From contig NZ_CP156626.1 of assembly GCF_039852015.1 (NCBI RefSeq), positions 2,452,249 to 2,516,248 of the forward strand: DNA of 64,000 bases. The letters run 5' to 3'. The stretch comes from Robbsia sp. KACC 23696 (GTDB lineage: Bacteria > Pseudomonadota > Gammaproteobacteria > Burkholderiales > Burkholderiaceae). Positions 9,259 through 16,858 of the stretch are shown piece after piece; position 1 is the stretch's first letter, and each line of letters begins with the position of its first letter. The translations under genes and the position numbers were made by a program. The notes under the pieces were generated by a model. That model was not told the origin of the DNA. It saw nothing but the letters and a program-made list of their open reading frames with translations, and searched no databases.

Positions 9259-9890
9259 GCACGTGCTCCACCTTTTTCCGTCTGCCCCGACGCGCGGCGA
9301 TCCTCGTTGTCCGCAGCGCTACGATGACGCGGCATCACGACGAAGCGTCGCCACAGCCATTCGCCGGACAGCAATGCGCCAATCAGCAGATAGGCGACGA
9401 TGCCGTTGTACACGGCCCAGTCCGCGAGATTCCAGACCAATCCGGTGTAGCCGGAAAACAGCCCGTTTGCAATAAAGAAGCCACACCAGAGAACGGTGAC
9501 GCGGCGCGTATAGGCCTGCGCGTCGGGACGCAGATCGGGTGTGCCGATCCGGGCGAAGCGCTCGATCATCGACGGGCCGCGATGCAGCGTGGCGCCGAAA
9601 GCCACCAGTAACCCCAGATTGACGAGCGCGGGATAGAGACGCAACAACGTCGCGTCGCCGGTCCACGCGATCGCGCTCGACATCCCGCTCAACATGAGGG
9701 CGACGATCCAGTCCAGCCGCGACATGCGCCGCAGCGCATTGCCGACGATGCCACCACCGAGCGCGCGTTGCAGCCATAACAGCACCAGCAGCAACAGGCC
9801 CATCAATCGTGGCGCATCCCAGTACCAACTACCGAGAATCAATACCGGATAGGCCAGCCGCACCGCGACACGCGCCACCGTCAGCATCAT
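9255..9890 (-). CDS. COG4648-like integral membrane protein (APE-type cluster)
   Basis: A 211-aa polytopic membrane protein. About five or six hydrophobic helices are visible, such as LAYPVLILGSWYW, LLLLVLLWLQRAL, LVNLGLLVAFGATL and VAYLLIGALL. No catalytic motif is evident. The family occurs almost only between the ACPs and the AMP ligase of APE-type operons, as it does here, overlapping both neighbours by 4 bases. Its function is not established; a role in membrane docking of the biosynthetic complex is only a guess. Confidence 0.75.
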   Translation of the reverse strand: MMLTVARVAVRLAYPVLILGSWYWDAPRLMGLLLLVLLWLQRALGGGIVGNALRRMSRLDWIVALMLSGMSSAIAWTGDATLLRLYPALVNLGLLVAFGATLHRGPSMIERFARIGTPDLRPDAQAYTRRVTVLWCGFFIANGLFSGYTGLVWNLADWAVYNGIVAYLLIGALLSGEWLWRRFVVMPRHRSAADNEDRRASGQTEKGGARA

Positions 9891-10138
9891 TGCTGGGCTG
9901 CAAGCAACGATTCCACCGCGCGCACGACATCGCCCACCGTCCGCACCGATTTGAATTCTTCGGGCTGCAAGCGTCGGCCCGTCATTTCCTGCAGCTTGAT
10001 GGCGAGGTCCACCGCATCGATGCTGTCAAGGTCGAGGTCGGTGAACAAATGCGCGTCGATCGTCACACGGGACGGCGCAATATCGAAGTTCTCTTCGAAA
10101 ATATCGCGAATGCGATCGAGGATTTCCTGCTCGGTCAC
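9887..10138 (-). CDS. acyl carrier protein 2 (APE-type cluster)
   Basis: An 83-aa acidic four-helix acyl carrier protein. The phosphopantetheine site is Ser39 in DLDLDSIDAVDLA. The gene overlaps its neighbours by 4 bases on each side, so it is translationally coupled to the other ACP and to the membrane protein. Two successive ACPs are characteristic of APE clusters (ApeE/ApeF-like); which one carries the growing chain cannot be told from sequence. Confidence 0.92.
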   Translation of the reverse strand: MTEQEILDRIRDIFEENFDIAPSRVTIDAHLFTDLDLDSIDAVDLAIKLQEMTGRRLQPEEFKSVRTVGDVVRAVESLLAAQQ

Positions 10139-10452
10139 GATGGTTCTCCGTTACCGCCTGCACGTGCCACATCGGCGCCCTTCGCGGTGCCGTCGGCCTG
10201 CGCGGCCGCGATCATCGCGGCAAGAGTCGAAATGGATCGGAAATGACGATGCGTGCTTTCATCGTTGGCGGCGATCGTCAGACCGTAATGCTTGCGCAGC
10301 ACGATGCCGACCTCCAATGCGTCGATGGAATCCAAGCCGATGCCATCGGACTCGAACAACGGTGCGTCATCGTCGATGTCGGCCGGGCTCATATCCTCGA
10401 GATCCAACGCATCGATCAACAACTGTTTCAATTCAAATTTCAATGTATCCAT
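10135..10452 (-). CDS. acyl carrier protein 1 (APE-type cluster)
   Basis: A 105-aa acyl carrier protein with the modification Ser at residue 42 in GIGLDSIDALEV. It has a longer C-terminal tail than the second ACP (rich in Ala/Gly after the fourth helix). Its 5' end overlaps the acyltransferase by 20 bases and its 3' end overlaps the next ACP by 4 bases. Confidence 0.92.
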   Translation of the reverse strand: MDTLKFELKQLLIDALDLEDMSPADIDDDAPLFESDGIGLDSIDALEVGIVLRKHYGLTIAANDESTHRHFRSISTLAAMIAAAQADGTAKGADVARAGGNGEPS

Positions 10453-11263
10453 GATCCTTCAAGCGCTGATACATCAGTGTCTCGACCGACGCGGTCAAGC
10501 GTCGTGCCGCCAGGGCCACCGAGGGGGGCCTGGTCGTGTCATCCCTCTGTGCCGCCATCTGCTGCTGCGGTGTCAATACGTCGAGCATTCGCACGTACAG
10601 CGTGAACGCTTTCGTCGGCACGTCATACCAGCGCATGCGTTTCGTGAATGCCGCTGGCGCACAGTGCAGCAACACCGGCTGAATCTCGGCGCCTGCATGC
10701 AGGGCCATATGCGCGAATCCCCGCGAAAAGGCATGCAGGCGATCCGGCCCCGGACTGCGCGTTCCCTCCGGAAACACGATGACCGTATAGCCCCGCGAAA
10801 GCTGCTTCGCACCGTCTCGAATCAAGGCCTCCGGATCGGCATTGCTGACGTAGGACGCGGCGCGGACGATGCCCCAAAAACACGGATTTCGCCAATGCGC
10901 GTTCTTCACTACGCAGCAGGCGCGCGGCGTCATCGACAGCAGCACCATCACATCGAGATAGGTGGGATGGTTCGCCACCACAATGCGCGGTCCAAGCCGT
11001 CGCAAACGTTCCGCGCCCTGCACATCCACATACATGACGCGCAGCCGTCCCAAGACGGCGACGAGATAGCGAAAAAAACAATGGATGCCGAATGTCACCG
11101 CCCGTTGCCGCGACGATCGATGCGGCCACAATAGCATCAACGGTAAAAAACACACGGAGAAAAACCCGCCGCTTATACCAAAAACGACAAAAGCGAGACC
11201 CGTCGCAAGCAGGCGCCACCACCGGTCCAATCGCCCTCCCGGCAAAGGCCGGTCGTCATGCAT
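10433..11263 (-). CDS. PlsC-type 1-acyl-sn-glycerol-3-phosphate acyltransferase-like (APE-type cluster)
   Basis: A 276-aa membrane-associated acyltransferase. A hydrophobic N-terminal segment (ATGLAFVVFGISGGFF) anchors it. The catalytic HX4D block is NHPTYLD and the glycerophosphate-site block is FPEGTRS, both intact. Position between the ketosynthase-like gene and the ACPs matches the ApeD-like acyltransferase of APE operons. It probably transfers the polyene or a fatty acid to the lipid headgroup; substrate specificity is inferred. Confidence 0.87.
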   Translation of the reverse strand: MHDDRPLPGGRLDRWWRLLATGLAFVVFGISGGFFSVCFLPLMLLWPHRSSRQRAVTFGIHCFFRYLVAVLGRLRVMYVDVQGAERLRRLGPRIVVANHPTYLDVMVLLSMTPRACCVVKNAHWRNPCFWGIVRAASYVSNADPEALIRDGAKQLSRGYTVIVFPEGTRSPGPDRLHAFSRGFAHMALHAGAEIQPVLLHCAPAAFTKRMRWYDVPTKAFTLYVRMLDVLTPQQQMAAQRDDTTRPPSVALAARRLTASVETLMYQRLKDHGYIEI

Positions 11264-12065
11264 CGATCCCGCTCCAACACCACTGCCCCGACGCCCCTTG
11301 CCACACCGCCGCCGCGCCGCTTAGCGCCTGCAGGACGGCGGCGCTTTGCGTCGCGCACACCGTCGCGGCGGTATCGTCTCCCGCATCGTCGAAGCTGCCA
11401 TCGCGCGCCGCGATCGGCGTGGCGACCGGGTCGGCCGCAGCAGGCCGCAAACGACAGCCGAGACGGGTCGTTGCGTCGCCCGAAATCAAGACGGCGACGG
11501 CGCCCCCCTCGATCTCATCCTGGATCTCACCGAATATCGGGTCGGCCGTTTCGTCGGCGTATACCACCAATACCGGCGCGCTCGGATCGCTGACGTACTG
11601 CGCATAGCCTTCGAGCAAGGCATACCCCAGCGTTTCAGGGCCGGCCGACAACGCGGTCGAGGCACTCCGATCCTGCCGCGCGATGCTGAACACGCCGGTC
11701 ATCGCATTCATCACGGACAGGCTGAAAGCGGTGGGCGATACCGTCTCCCCGACGCTGATCGTGCGCAGAATATCGGTGCTGCGCCGCAGTTCACCATGAC
11801 GTGACGCAAATACAACACGAACGCCTTTCGTTGCCCTTTCGGTCGCGACGGTCGCCGACGCAACACCCTCGCCCGCTGCGTTGGAGTGTTTCGATATCGG
11901 CGAATCTTTCAGGCACGTGGCCGCAGCCAGCAGTGCCATCCGCGACAGATTCGACAGACGCCGACGCAGCATCGGATCGACAAATTCGAGCCCCGTGGCT
12001 GCCTTCGTCGCAGCCGGAACGGCCGCCCAGCGCGCCACCGGCACGATCCAATGCAAATCGGTCAT
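11256..12065 (-). CDS. ketosynthase-like chain-length factor, first gene of APE-type operon
   Basis: A 269-aa protein resembling the N-terminal half of beta-ketoacyl synthases (the family sometimes called beta-ketoacyl synthase N-terminal-like). The segment where a working enzyme has its catalytic Cys reads STALSAGPET, so the nucleophile is absent. That fits the ApeC-like chain-length factor, which pairs with an active ketosynthase. The gene starts the operon, follows a 211-base gap with a promoter-like element and overlaps the acyltransferase by 8 bases. Confidence 0.78.
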   Translation of the reverse strand: MTDLHWIVPVARWAAVPAATKAATGLEFVDPMLRRRLSNLSRMALLAAATCLKDSPISKHSNAAGEGVASATVATERATKGVRVVFASRHGELRRSTDILRTISVGETVSPTAFSLSVMNAMTGVFSIARQDRSASTALSAGPETLGYALLEGYAQYVSDPSAPVLVVYADETADPIFGEIQDEIEGGAVAVLISGDATTRLGCRLRPAAADPVATPIAARDGSFDDAGDDTAATVCATQSAAVLQALSGAAAVWQGASGQWCWSGIDA

Positions 12066-12160
12066 CTCGTCTTACGCCCGAAAAGGACAACCCTCTAGTA
12101 ACACTGCCTGCTTGATCAGCGCACGTTTAGTGGCATCGGCACGGTCGCGGTTCCCCCGCA

Positions 12161-12201
12161 CACTATCGCATGCGCGCAGGCGCGCAGATCAAAAGATAGT
12201 G
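12161..12201. promoter_or_regulatory. nested inverted repeats in APE operon leader
   Basis: CACTATC (12161-12167) and GATAGTG (12195-12201) are perfect arms around a second perfect palindrome, TGCGCGCAGGCGCGCA (12171-12186). The structure lies between the putative -10 element and the first APE gene. It could be an operator for the adjacent GntR-type regulator or an RNA hairpin in the leader; nothing in the sequence decides between these. Confidence 0.4.
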
Positions 12202-12217
12202 CAGGAAAACCGGCGGG

Positions 12218-12246
12218 ATTATACAGAATGTTACAAAACAATACAG
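12218..12246 (-). promoter_or_regulatory. putative sigma-70 promoter of the APE-type operon
   Basis: Reading the minus strand, a perfect TATAAT (12218-12223) lies 17 bases from a weak -35 CTGTAT (12241-12246). It sits in the most AT-rich stretch of the gap between the GntR gene and the first APE gene, about 150 bases before that gene. The poor -35 suggests need for an activator. Confidence 0.45.
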
Positions 12247-12276
12247 CCACGCCTTGTGGCGTCGCCACCGTGCCCC

Positions 12277-13080
12277 TCAGCCCGTGATTGCGTGAATCAC
12301 ATCGTCTTGCAGGCCACGGATATGCTGCACCATCGCATGGCGCGCGCCGGCGGCATCGCGCGCACGTAATGCTGCCAGGATGGCGAGGTGCTCGATATGA
12401 TTTTCCTGCTGTCGGTGCAGCGTGCTGCTGACGCGAAAAAGTCGCGCATTGAGCCGCATGTCCAGAATCATCTGTACGAGAACGGCGTTGCCGGACGCCT
12501 CGGCGAGGGTCCGATGCAACAGGTCGTCGACCTCCCGATGCGCGGCGGCCGCGTGCGGCAGATGCTCGATCGCGTGAACACGCGCTTCGAGGTCGTCCAG
12601 CGTCTCGATGCTCAGACGCTGGACGCTCCATTCGATCGCCTGCGCTTCCAACGTTTCCCGCACGCGCATGCTTTCGAAAAACGTCCGTGACGAGACGGTT
12701 CGTACCGAGAAACTGCGGGCGCCGGCACGAATCAGCAGGCCTTCACCGGTCAAGCGCAGCAAGGCTTCGCGGATCGGCGTACGCGACATCGCCAATCGAT
12801 CCGCCACGCGCTGTTCGTTGAGCAGATCGCCCGATGCGAGCTGCCGATCGAGGATCATGTCGCGCAGTTGACGATAGGCGCGTTCGCTCAGGCTGATGCG
12901 CCCGATCGCGCCCAGCGGGCCGGCGGAGCTGTCGAGATCCTGATCCGCCGGCCCGTCCGCGACCTCGGGCGCGCCGCCGCCGGCACGCGTCATTTTGGGA
13001 ATACGCGGCGTGCGTGACGCAGCACGCCGCGCCGTCCCGTCAGACGCGTCCTGCGCCTGCGCTGCTTGCCGCTTCACCAT
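12277..13080 (-). CDS. GntR-family (FadR/FCD) transcriptional regulator
   Basis: A 267-aa regulator. The winged helix lies in the N-terminal third (AYRQLRDMILDRQLASGDLL; recognition helix RVADRLAMSRTPIREALLRL near residue 90), followed by an all-helical FCD ligand-binding domain (ETLEAQAIEW, then DDLLHRTLAEASGN and HLAILAALRARD). FCD regulators bind organic or amino acids. Start at 13080 is preferred over 13104 because GGAAGGGG stands just upstream. An Ala/Arg-rich N-terminal tail precedes the HTH. It lies between the solute-binding protein gene and the APE operon, all on the same strand, and could control either the transport/aldolase genes or the APE operon. Confidence 0.88.
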   Translation of the reverse strand: MVKRQAAQAQDASDGTARRAASRTPRIPKMTRAGGGAPEVADGPADQDLDSSAGPLGAIGRISLSERAYRQLRDMILDRQLASGDLLNEQRVADRLAMSRTPIREALLRLTGEGLLIRAGARSFSVRTVSSRTFFESMRVRETLEAQAIEWSVQRLSIETLDDLEARVHAIEHLPHAAAAHREVDDLLHRTLAEASGNAVLVQMILDMRLNARLFRVSSTLHRQQENHIEHLAILAALRARDAAGARHAMVQHIRGLQDDVIHAITG

Positions 13081-13237
13081 TGTCGCCCCTTCCCGTCCAC
13101 CCATCGCCGCCCGCTATTGTCATTGCTCGTTTGCCGCCATCTGCATGCCGACATTGTGCCGCAGATGCGTGGGTTCGCGATCGGTGGTGTGCTCGATGGT
13201 GCGCCCATCGAGGGAAAAGCGCAGGCCGCGCCGCGCG

Positions 13238-14107
13238 TCAGGGCTGCGCGATGGCGATCGGCGTCGTGAACGGCTGCATGCCGTAGCGTGCGAACAACTT
13301 CGCATAGCTGCCGTCCTGCTGCATCTCGTCCAATACCTTCGTGATGGCGGCGGCCAAGGCGGCCTGCTTGGCGGCGAGCGCCACCGGGGTCGGCGCAATG
13401 CCACTGAGGGCACGCGTGAAGCCGTCCTTCTGCTGATAGCCGCCGGCCACCGCGTCGATCGACACCACGGCATCCACCTGCTTCGCCGCCAGCGCCTGAT
13501 AGGCGACGCCGTAGGAGTCGAAGGTCCGCAGCGTGAACGGCGTCAAGCCGCGACCCTGCATATCCTTGATCATCTGACGTGCCTGCGCCTCCTCGAACCC
13601 GCCGATTTCCACACCGACGGTCTTACCCGACAGATCGTCGAGCTTGGCGATCTTCAACGGATTGCCCTTGGACGTGGACAGGCTGATCGCCTGGTTTTCG
13701 TAAGGGATCATCTGCATCATCTTCTTACGCGCGTCGGTGACGAAAATGCCGGTGTTGATGACATCCCAGCGCCCCGACTGCAAACCCGGCACCATCGCGT
13801 CGAAATCGATCTTCACGTATTCCGGCTTCAGGCACAGACGTTTGGCGATCTCCGCGCCCAGTTCGATGCGCATCCCCTTCAGCGCTCCCTGACCGTCCAC
13901 ATACTGCAGCGGCGGCAGCGTCGGATTGGTCGCCATGACCAAGATGCCCGGCTTGATCAATGCGTCGGTCGGCACCGATACACACGCTGCCTGAGCCTGC
14001 GTTGCCACGCCGATCATGCCGATCGCCGCGACGAGGCCACCCTTGACCACCCAACGCGATACGCGCAATACCTGGCCTGCCACTTCACCCCGTGCCCGCT
14101 GCTGCAT
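13238..14107 (-). CDS. amino-acid ABC transporter substrate-binding protein (family 3)
   Basis: A secreted solute-binding protein of 289 residues. The signal peptide spans about residues 1-40 and ends ATQAQA. The mature chain follows the family-3 pattern: GILVMATNPTLPPLQYVD, then KGMRIELGAEIAKRL, VPGLQSGRWDVI and a C-terminal DGSYAKLFARYG. These proteins deliver polar amino acids or opines to an ABC importer; no permease or ATPase gene is beside it, so it is an orphan or uses distant partners. ATG at 14107 is chosen over the GTG at 14110 because AAGGAG is 6 bases upstream. Confidence 0.88.
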   Translation of the reverse strand: MQQRARGEVAGQVLRVSRWVVKGGLVAAIGMIGVATQAQAACVSVPTDALIKPGILVMATNPTLPPLQYVDGQGALKGMRIELGAEIAKRLCLKPEYVKIDFDAMVPGLQSGRWDVINTGIFVTDARKKMMQMIPYENQAISLSTSKGNPLKIAKLDDLSGKTVGVEIGGFEEAQARQMIKDMQGRGLTPFTLRTFDSYGVAYQALAAKQVDAVVSIDAVAGGYQQKDGFTRALSGIAPTPVALAAKQAALAAAITKVLDEMQQDGSYAKLFARYGMQPFTTPIAIAQP

Positions 14108-14284
14108 CACATGCTCCTTATGAAGAGGATTCCTTACGATATTTAAAACCGCGCCATCGCATGCGCACGGCGTTACTCCACTTCTGTTTCAGCCGGCGTA
14201 TCAGGCCCTTTCATCGCCGGCGTACCGCCCGATGAAGGTCCACTTATCGCCCGTTCAGCACCGGCCGGTCATGCGTTTTTTCGC

Positions 14285-15184
14285 TTATCGCAGCGTGCCG
14301 ATCACGCCCAACGCATCGAGATCGGCGCGCAATGCGACGCGATCCGCTTCCGGCAACGGCAGCCGCGGCGCGCGCGGAATACCGCAAGGCAAGCCCATCA
14401 TATCCAGCCCCGCCTTCGAGGCCGCCACATAGCGATGTCCCCCGACCCACCGCACGATCAGCAGCATCTTGCGGTAGATCGCCAACCCGGCATCGATATC
14501 CTTGTCGATGGCGGTGCGCTCGAATAATTCCGCGGACATCTTCGGCAACAGGTTCGAACAGACCGCCACCCACCCGCGCGCGCCGACGCACATCGATTCG
14601 TATCCAAGAATCCCGGCGAACACCGTCATCCGATCCCCGCAGGCCTCGACGATGTCGCGCACCCGGGTCACTTCCAACGTCGATTCCTTGATATAGCAAA
14701 CGTTATCGATGCGCGACAGTCGCGACACCAGATCCGGCTTCATATCGACATTGGCCGTGGCGGGATTGTTGTAGATCATGATCGGCAAATCGATCGCCTC
14801 GCCGATCGCGCGATAGTGCGCGAACAGCTCGTCCTCGGTCGGCGTGCTGTAAAACGGCGGGATGACCATGACGCCGTCGGCACCGAGTTCCTGCGCCTCC
14901 TTGGAGCGTGCCACCGCGTCATCGGTCCACTCCATGCCGGTGCCGAGCAGGACCGGGACCCGCCCGGCAGCGGCATCGATCACCGTCTGGGCGACCAGAA
15001 TGCGCTCATCGTCCTTCAAGGACAGGAATTCGCCGGTGCTGCCTAGCGGAATCAGCCCATGGATGCCTTCCTCGATCTGCCAGTTCACCAGCTTGCGCAA
15101 TGCGGCGACATCGACCTGACGGCCGTCTTCGGTGAAAGGGGTGATCAGGACCGTATAGGTGCCTTGAAACGCGGTATGGGCCAT
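14285..15184 (-). CDS. dihydrodipicolinate synthase (DapA)-family aldolase/lyase
   Basis: A 299-aa (beta/alpha)8-barrel enzyme of the DHDPS/N-acetylneuraminate lyase family. Visible motifs are GSTGEF (residues 48-53, substrate carboxylate loop), YNNPA, and the Schiff-base lysine in YIKES (about 165). The start MAHTAFQG at 15184 is preferred; the open frame runs further but would begin within the operator palindromes. The gene is isolated from lysine-biosynthesis genes and sits with a GntR regulator, a LysR regulator and transport genes, so a catabolic role (a keto-acid sugar or hydroxyproline-type intermediate) is more likely than lysine synthesis. The true substrate is unknown. Confidence 0.87.
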   Translation of the reverse strand: MAHTAFQGTYTVLITPFTEDGRQVDVAALRKLVNWQIEEGIHGLIPLGSTGEFLSLKDDERILVAQTVIDAAAGRVPVLLGTGMEWTDDAVARSKEAQELGADGVMVIPPFYSTPTEDELFAHYRAIGEAIDLPIMIYNNPATANVDMKPDLVSRLSRIDNVCYIKESTLEVTRVRDIVEACGDRMTVFAGILGYESMCVGARGWVAVCSNLLPKMSAELFERTAIDKDIDAGLAIYRKMLLIVRWVGGHRYVAASKAGLDMMGLPCGIPRAPRLPLPEADRVALRADLDALGVIGTLR

Positions 15185-15210
15185 GGTGCGAACGCTCTCT
15201 ACAAATGCAT

Positions 15211-15238
15211 ATGATATGCATATCATTTGTATACAAAT
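15211..15238. promoter_or_regulatory. two overlapping perfect palindromes, candidate FCD/GntR operators
   Basis: ATGATATGCATATCAT (15211-15226) and ATTTGTATACAAAT (15225-15238) are perfect palindromes lying 27-54 bases before the DapA-family start. The second contains TTGTATACAA, a shape common for GntR/FCD regulators. The GntR gene three genes away is the obvious candidate binder, the LysR gene next door a less likely one. Confidence 0.6.
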
Positions 15239-15283
15239 ATCGCGCGTCAAGTGGAGATTATGCTCCGCATGCAGATCCGCGCG

Positions 15284-16333
15284 TCACACCGTCAGCGTGA
15301 CCCGTTCCGGACCGAGTTTTTCGGCATAGCTGCGCACCGATTCGCGCGCGATCTCGACCAACCGCTCGGTCCAGTCCGTGCCGGAACGCCAGGCGATGAC
15401 AAAGGGCAGCGACGGCGGCGCGGTCAGCCCATCCAGGATGCGCAGCTCGCCGCTTTCCAAGCGGCTCTGCACGAGTACCGGCGGCATTGCGGCGACGCCA
15501 AAACCCGCCTGCGTCAGCTGAATCATCGCGGCAACGGAATTGACGCAACTGACGCGCGACTCGCTGATGCCGTACGACTGCATCAGTCGCAGCAGATCCT
15601 GATGCGGGCGAGAGTGACGGGAATACGTGATAAGCCGCTCGCGGCCCAATATCCGCAGACCGGCCGTCGGATCGGGCGGCACCGTCGGTGCACGCTTGCG
15701 CGCACGCGGCGGCGCGCCGGTATCGGCGGCGTCGGCGGTATCCGCCGTCTCCGAACTATCGGCCGACGCATCGGCGCTCGTCCCGCGCGACCACGCGGCG
15801 ACATCGGACACGACGGGACTATGCGAGGCGGCGATCCAGCTGACCGGCAGTTGCAGCAGCTCCATGCTGCGGATCGTCTCGTCGCGCAACATATCGGTCT
15901 GGATGACGATGTCGAGCATGCCGCGGCGCAATTGCTCGTTTAGCGTCAAGGCGGTATCCGATGTCACCTCGATATCGAGATTCGGATAATGCGCCATGAC
16001 GTCCGCGACGAAATCGACGAACCAGGAATGCACGGCGCTGTCCATCGCCCCCACGCGGATGGTACCGAAAGCCCACTTTTCGTCGTGCAGGGAGGCGCGC
16101 AGTCGCGTCATCGATTCGGCGACCTGCTCAGCATGCAGCAGCACGCGCTCGCCGGCACGCGTCAGCTTGACGCCTTTCGGATCACGGGTAAAAAGTTTAT
16201 TGCCCAATTCCTGTTCGAGCACCGAGATCCGGCTCGAAATAGCGGCTTGCGTCGAATGGAGCTTATCGGCCGCCAGACTGAAGCTGCGCAGTTTCGCAAC
16301 CCAGATGAAGGTTTCCAGGAATTTGAGATTCAC
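15284..16333 (-). CDS. LysR-family transcriptional regulator
   Basis: A 349-aa LysR regulator. The N-terminal HTH is clear (LETFIWVAKLRSFSLAADKL, then TQAAISSRISVLEQELGNKL). The effector-binding domain follows from about residue 90. It is longer than the usual ~300 because of an acidic, low-complexity insert (TSADASADSSETADTADAAD) at about residues 185-210, inside the co-inducer domain. It lies directly upstream of the DapA-family gene, in the same orientation. Confidence 0.88.
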   Translation of the reverse strand: MNLKFLETFIWVAKLRSFSLAADKLHSTQAAISSRISVLEQELGNKLFTRDPKGVKLTRAGERVLLHAEQVAESMTRLRASLHDEKWAFGTIRVGAMDSAVHSWFVDFVADVMAHYPNLDIEVTSDTALTLNEQLRRGMLDIVIQTDMLRDETIRSMELLQLPVSWIAASHSPVVSDVAAWSRGTSADASADSSETADTADAADTGAPPRARKRAPTVPPDPTAGLRILGRERLITYSRHSRPHQDLLRLMQSYGISESRVSCVNSVAAMIQLTQAGFGVAAMPPVLVQSRLESGELRILDGLTAPPSLPFVIAWRSGTDWTERLVEIARESVRSYAEKLGPERVTLTV

Positions 16334-16536
16334 AGTGTTCCGAGATCGATGCGCAGCGCGTTGGCGCGGACAGGACAGGCGGCATCCCTGGCGTCGCGCG
16401 CATCCGCGTGCCCCGCTACGCCGCGCCGCCCGGGTTGGCGGCGTGCATCGTAGTCGTGGCTAACGTCATTATAAGATGACCGATTCGATGGATCGCCGAT
16501 ATCGGCGCATGTTGGCACATCTGCTCACGACGGGCG

Positions 16537-16752
16537 TCAGCCGGCCGCGATCACCACCTGACACTCACGCGGGTGTCGCATGGCAAAGGTATCGATTCGC
16601 GAGGCACGCACGTCCAGGATCAGGCGATCCAGCGCTTCGAGGTCGGCATTTGCCGAGCCGTTCCGCATGGGATTGGTGTCATCGAATGCCTTGCGACGAA
16701 TTTCGATCAGCCACGCAATGACCGCCTTGCGCGACATGAAAAGTTTTTCCAT
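16537..16752 (-). CDS. small hypothetical protein
   Basis: A 71-aa reading frame in an otherwise gene-free 525-base gap. Codon choice (CTG, ATC, GCG, GCC) matches neighbouring genes, and the sequence (RKAVIAWLIEIRRKAFDD..., DLEALDRLILDVRAS) predicts two amphipathic helices. No clear ribosome-binding site precedes either possible ATG (16752 or 16737). I recognise no family. It may be a small conserved protein or chance. Confidence 0.45.
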   Translation of the reverse strand: MEKLFMSRKAVIAWLIEIRRKAFDDTNPMRNGSANADLEALDRLILDVRASRIDTFAMRHPRECQVVIAAG

Positions 16753-16858
16753 CTATTTTTGCGGGCCTACCGCCCTATTTCCCGACAGGCGCCACATAGC
16801 CGCCACGGCAACATGTTAGCGCAGATGGGCTGCCCATGCGCGCCAAGCGGGCTTCTCC

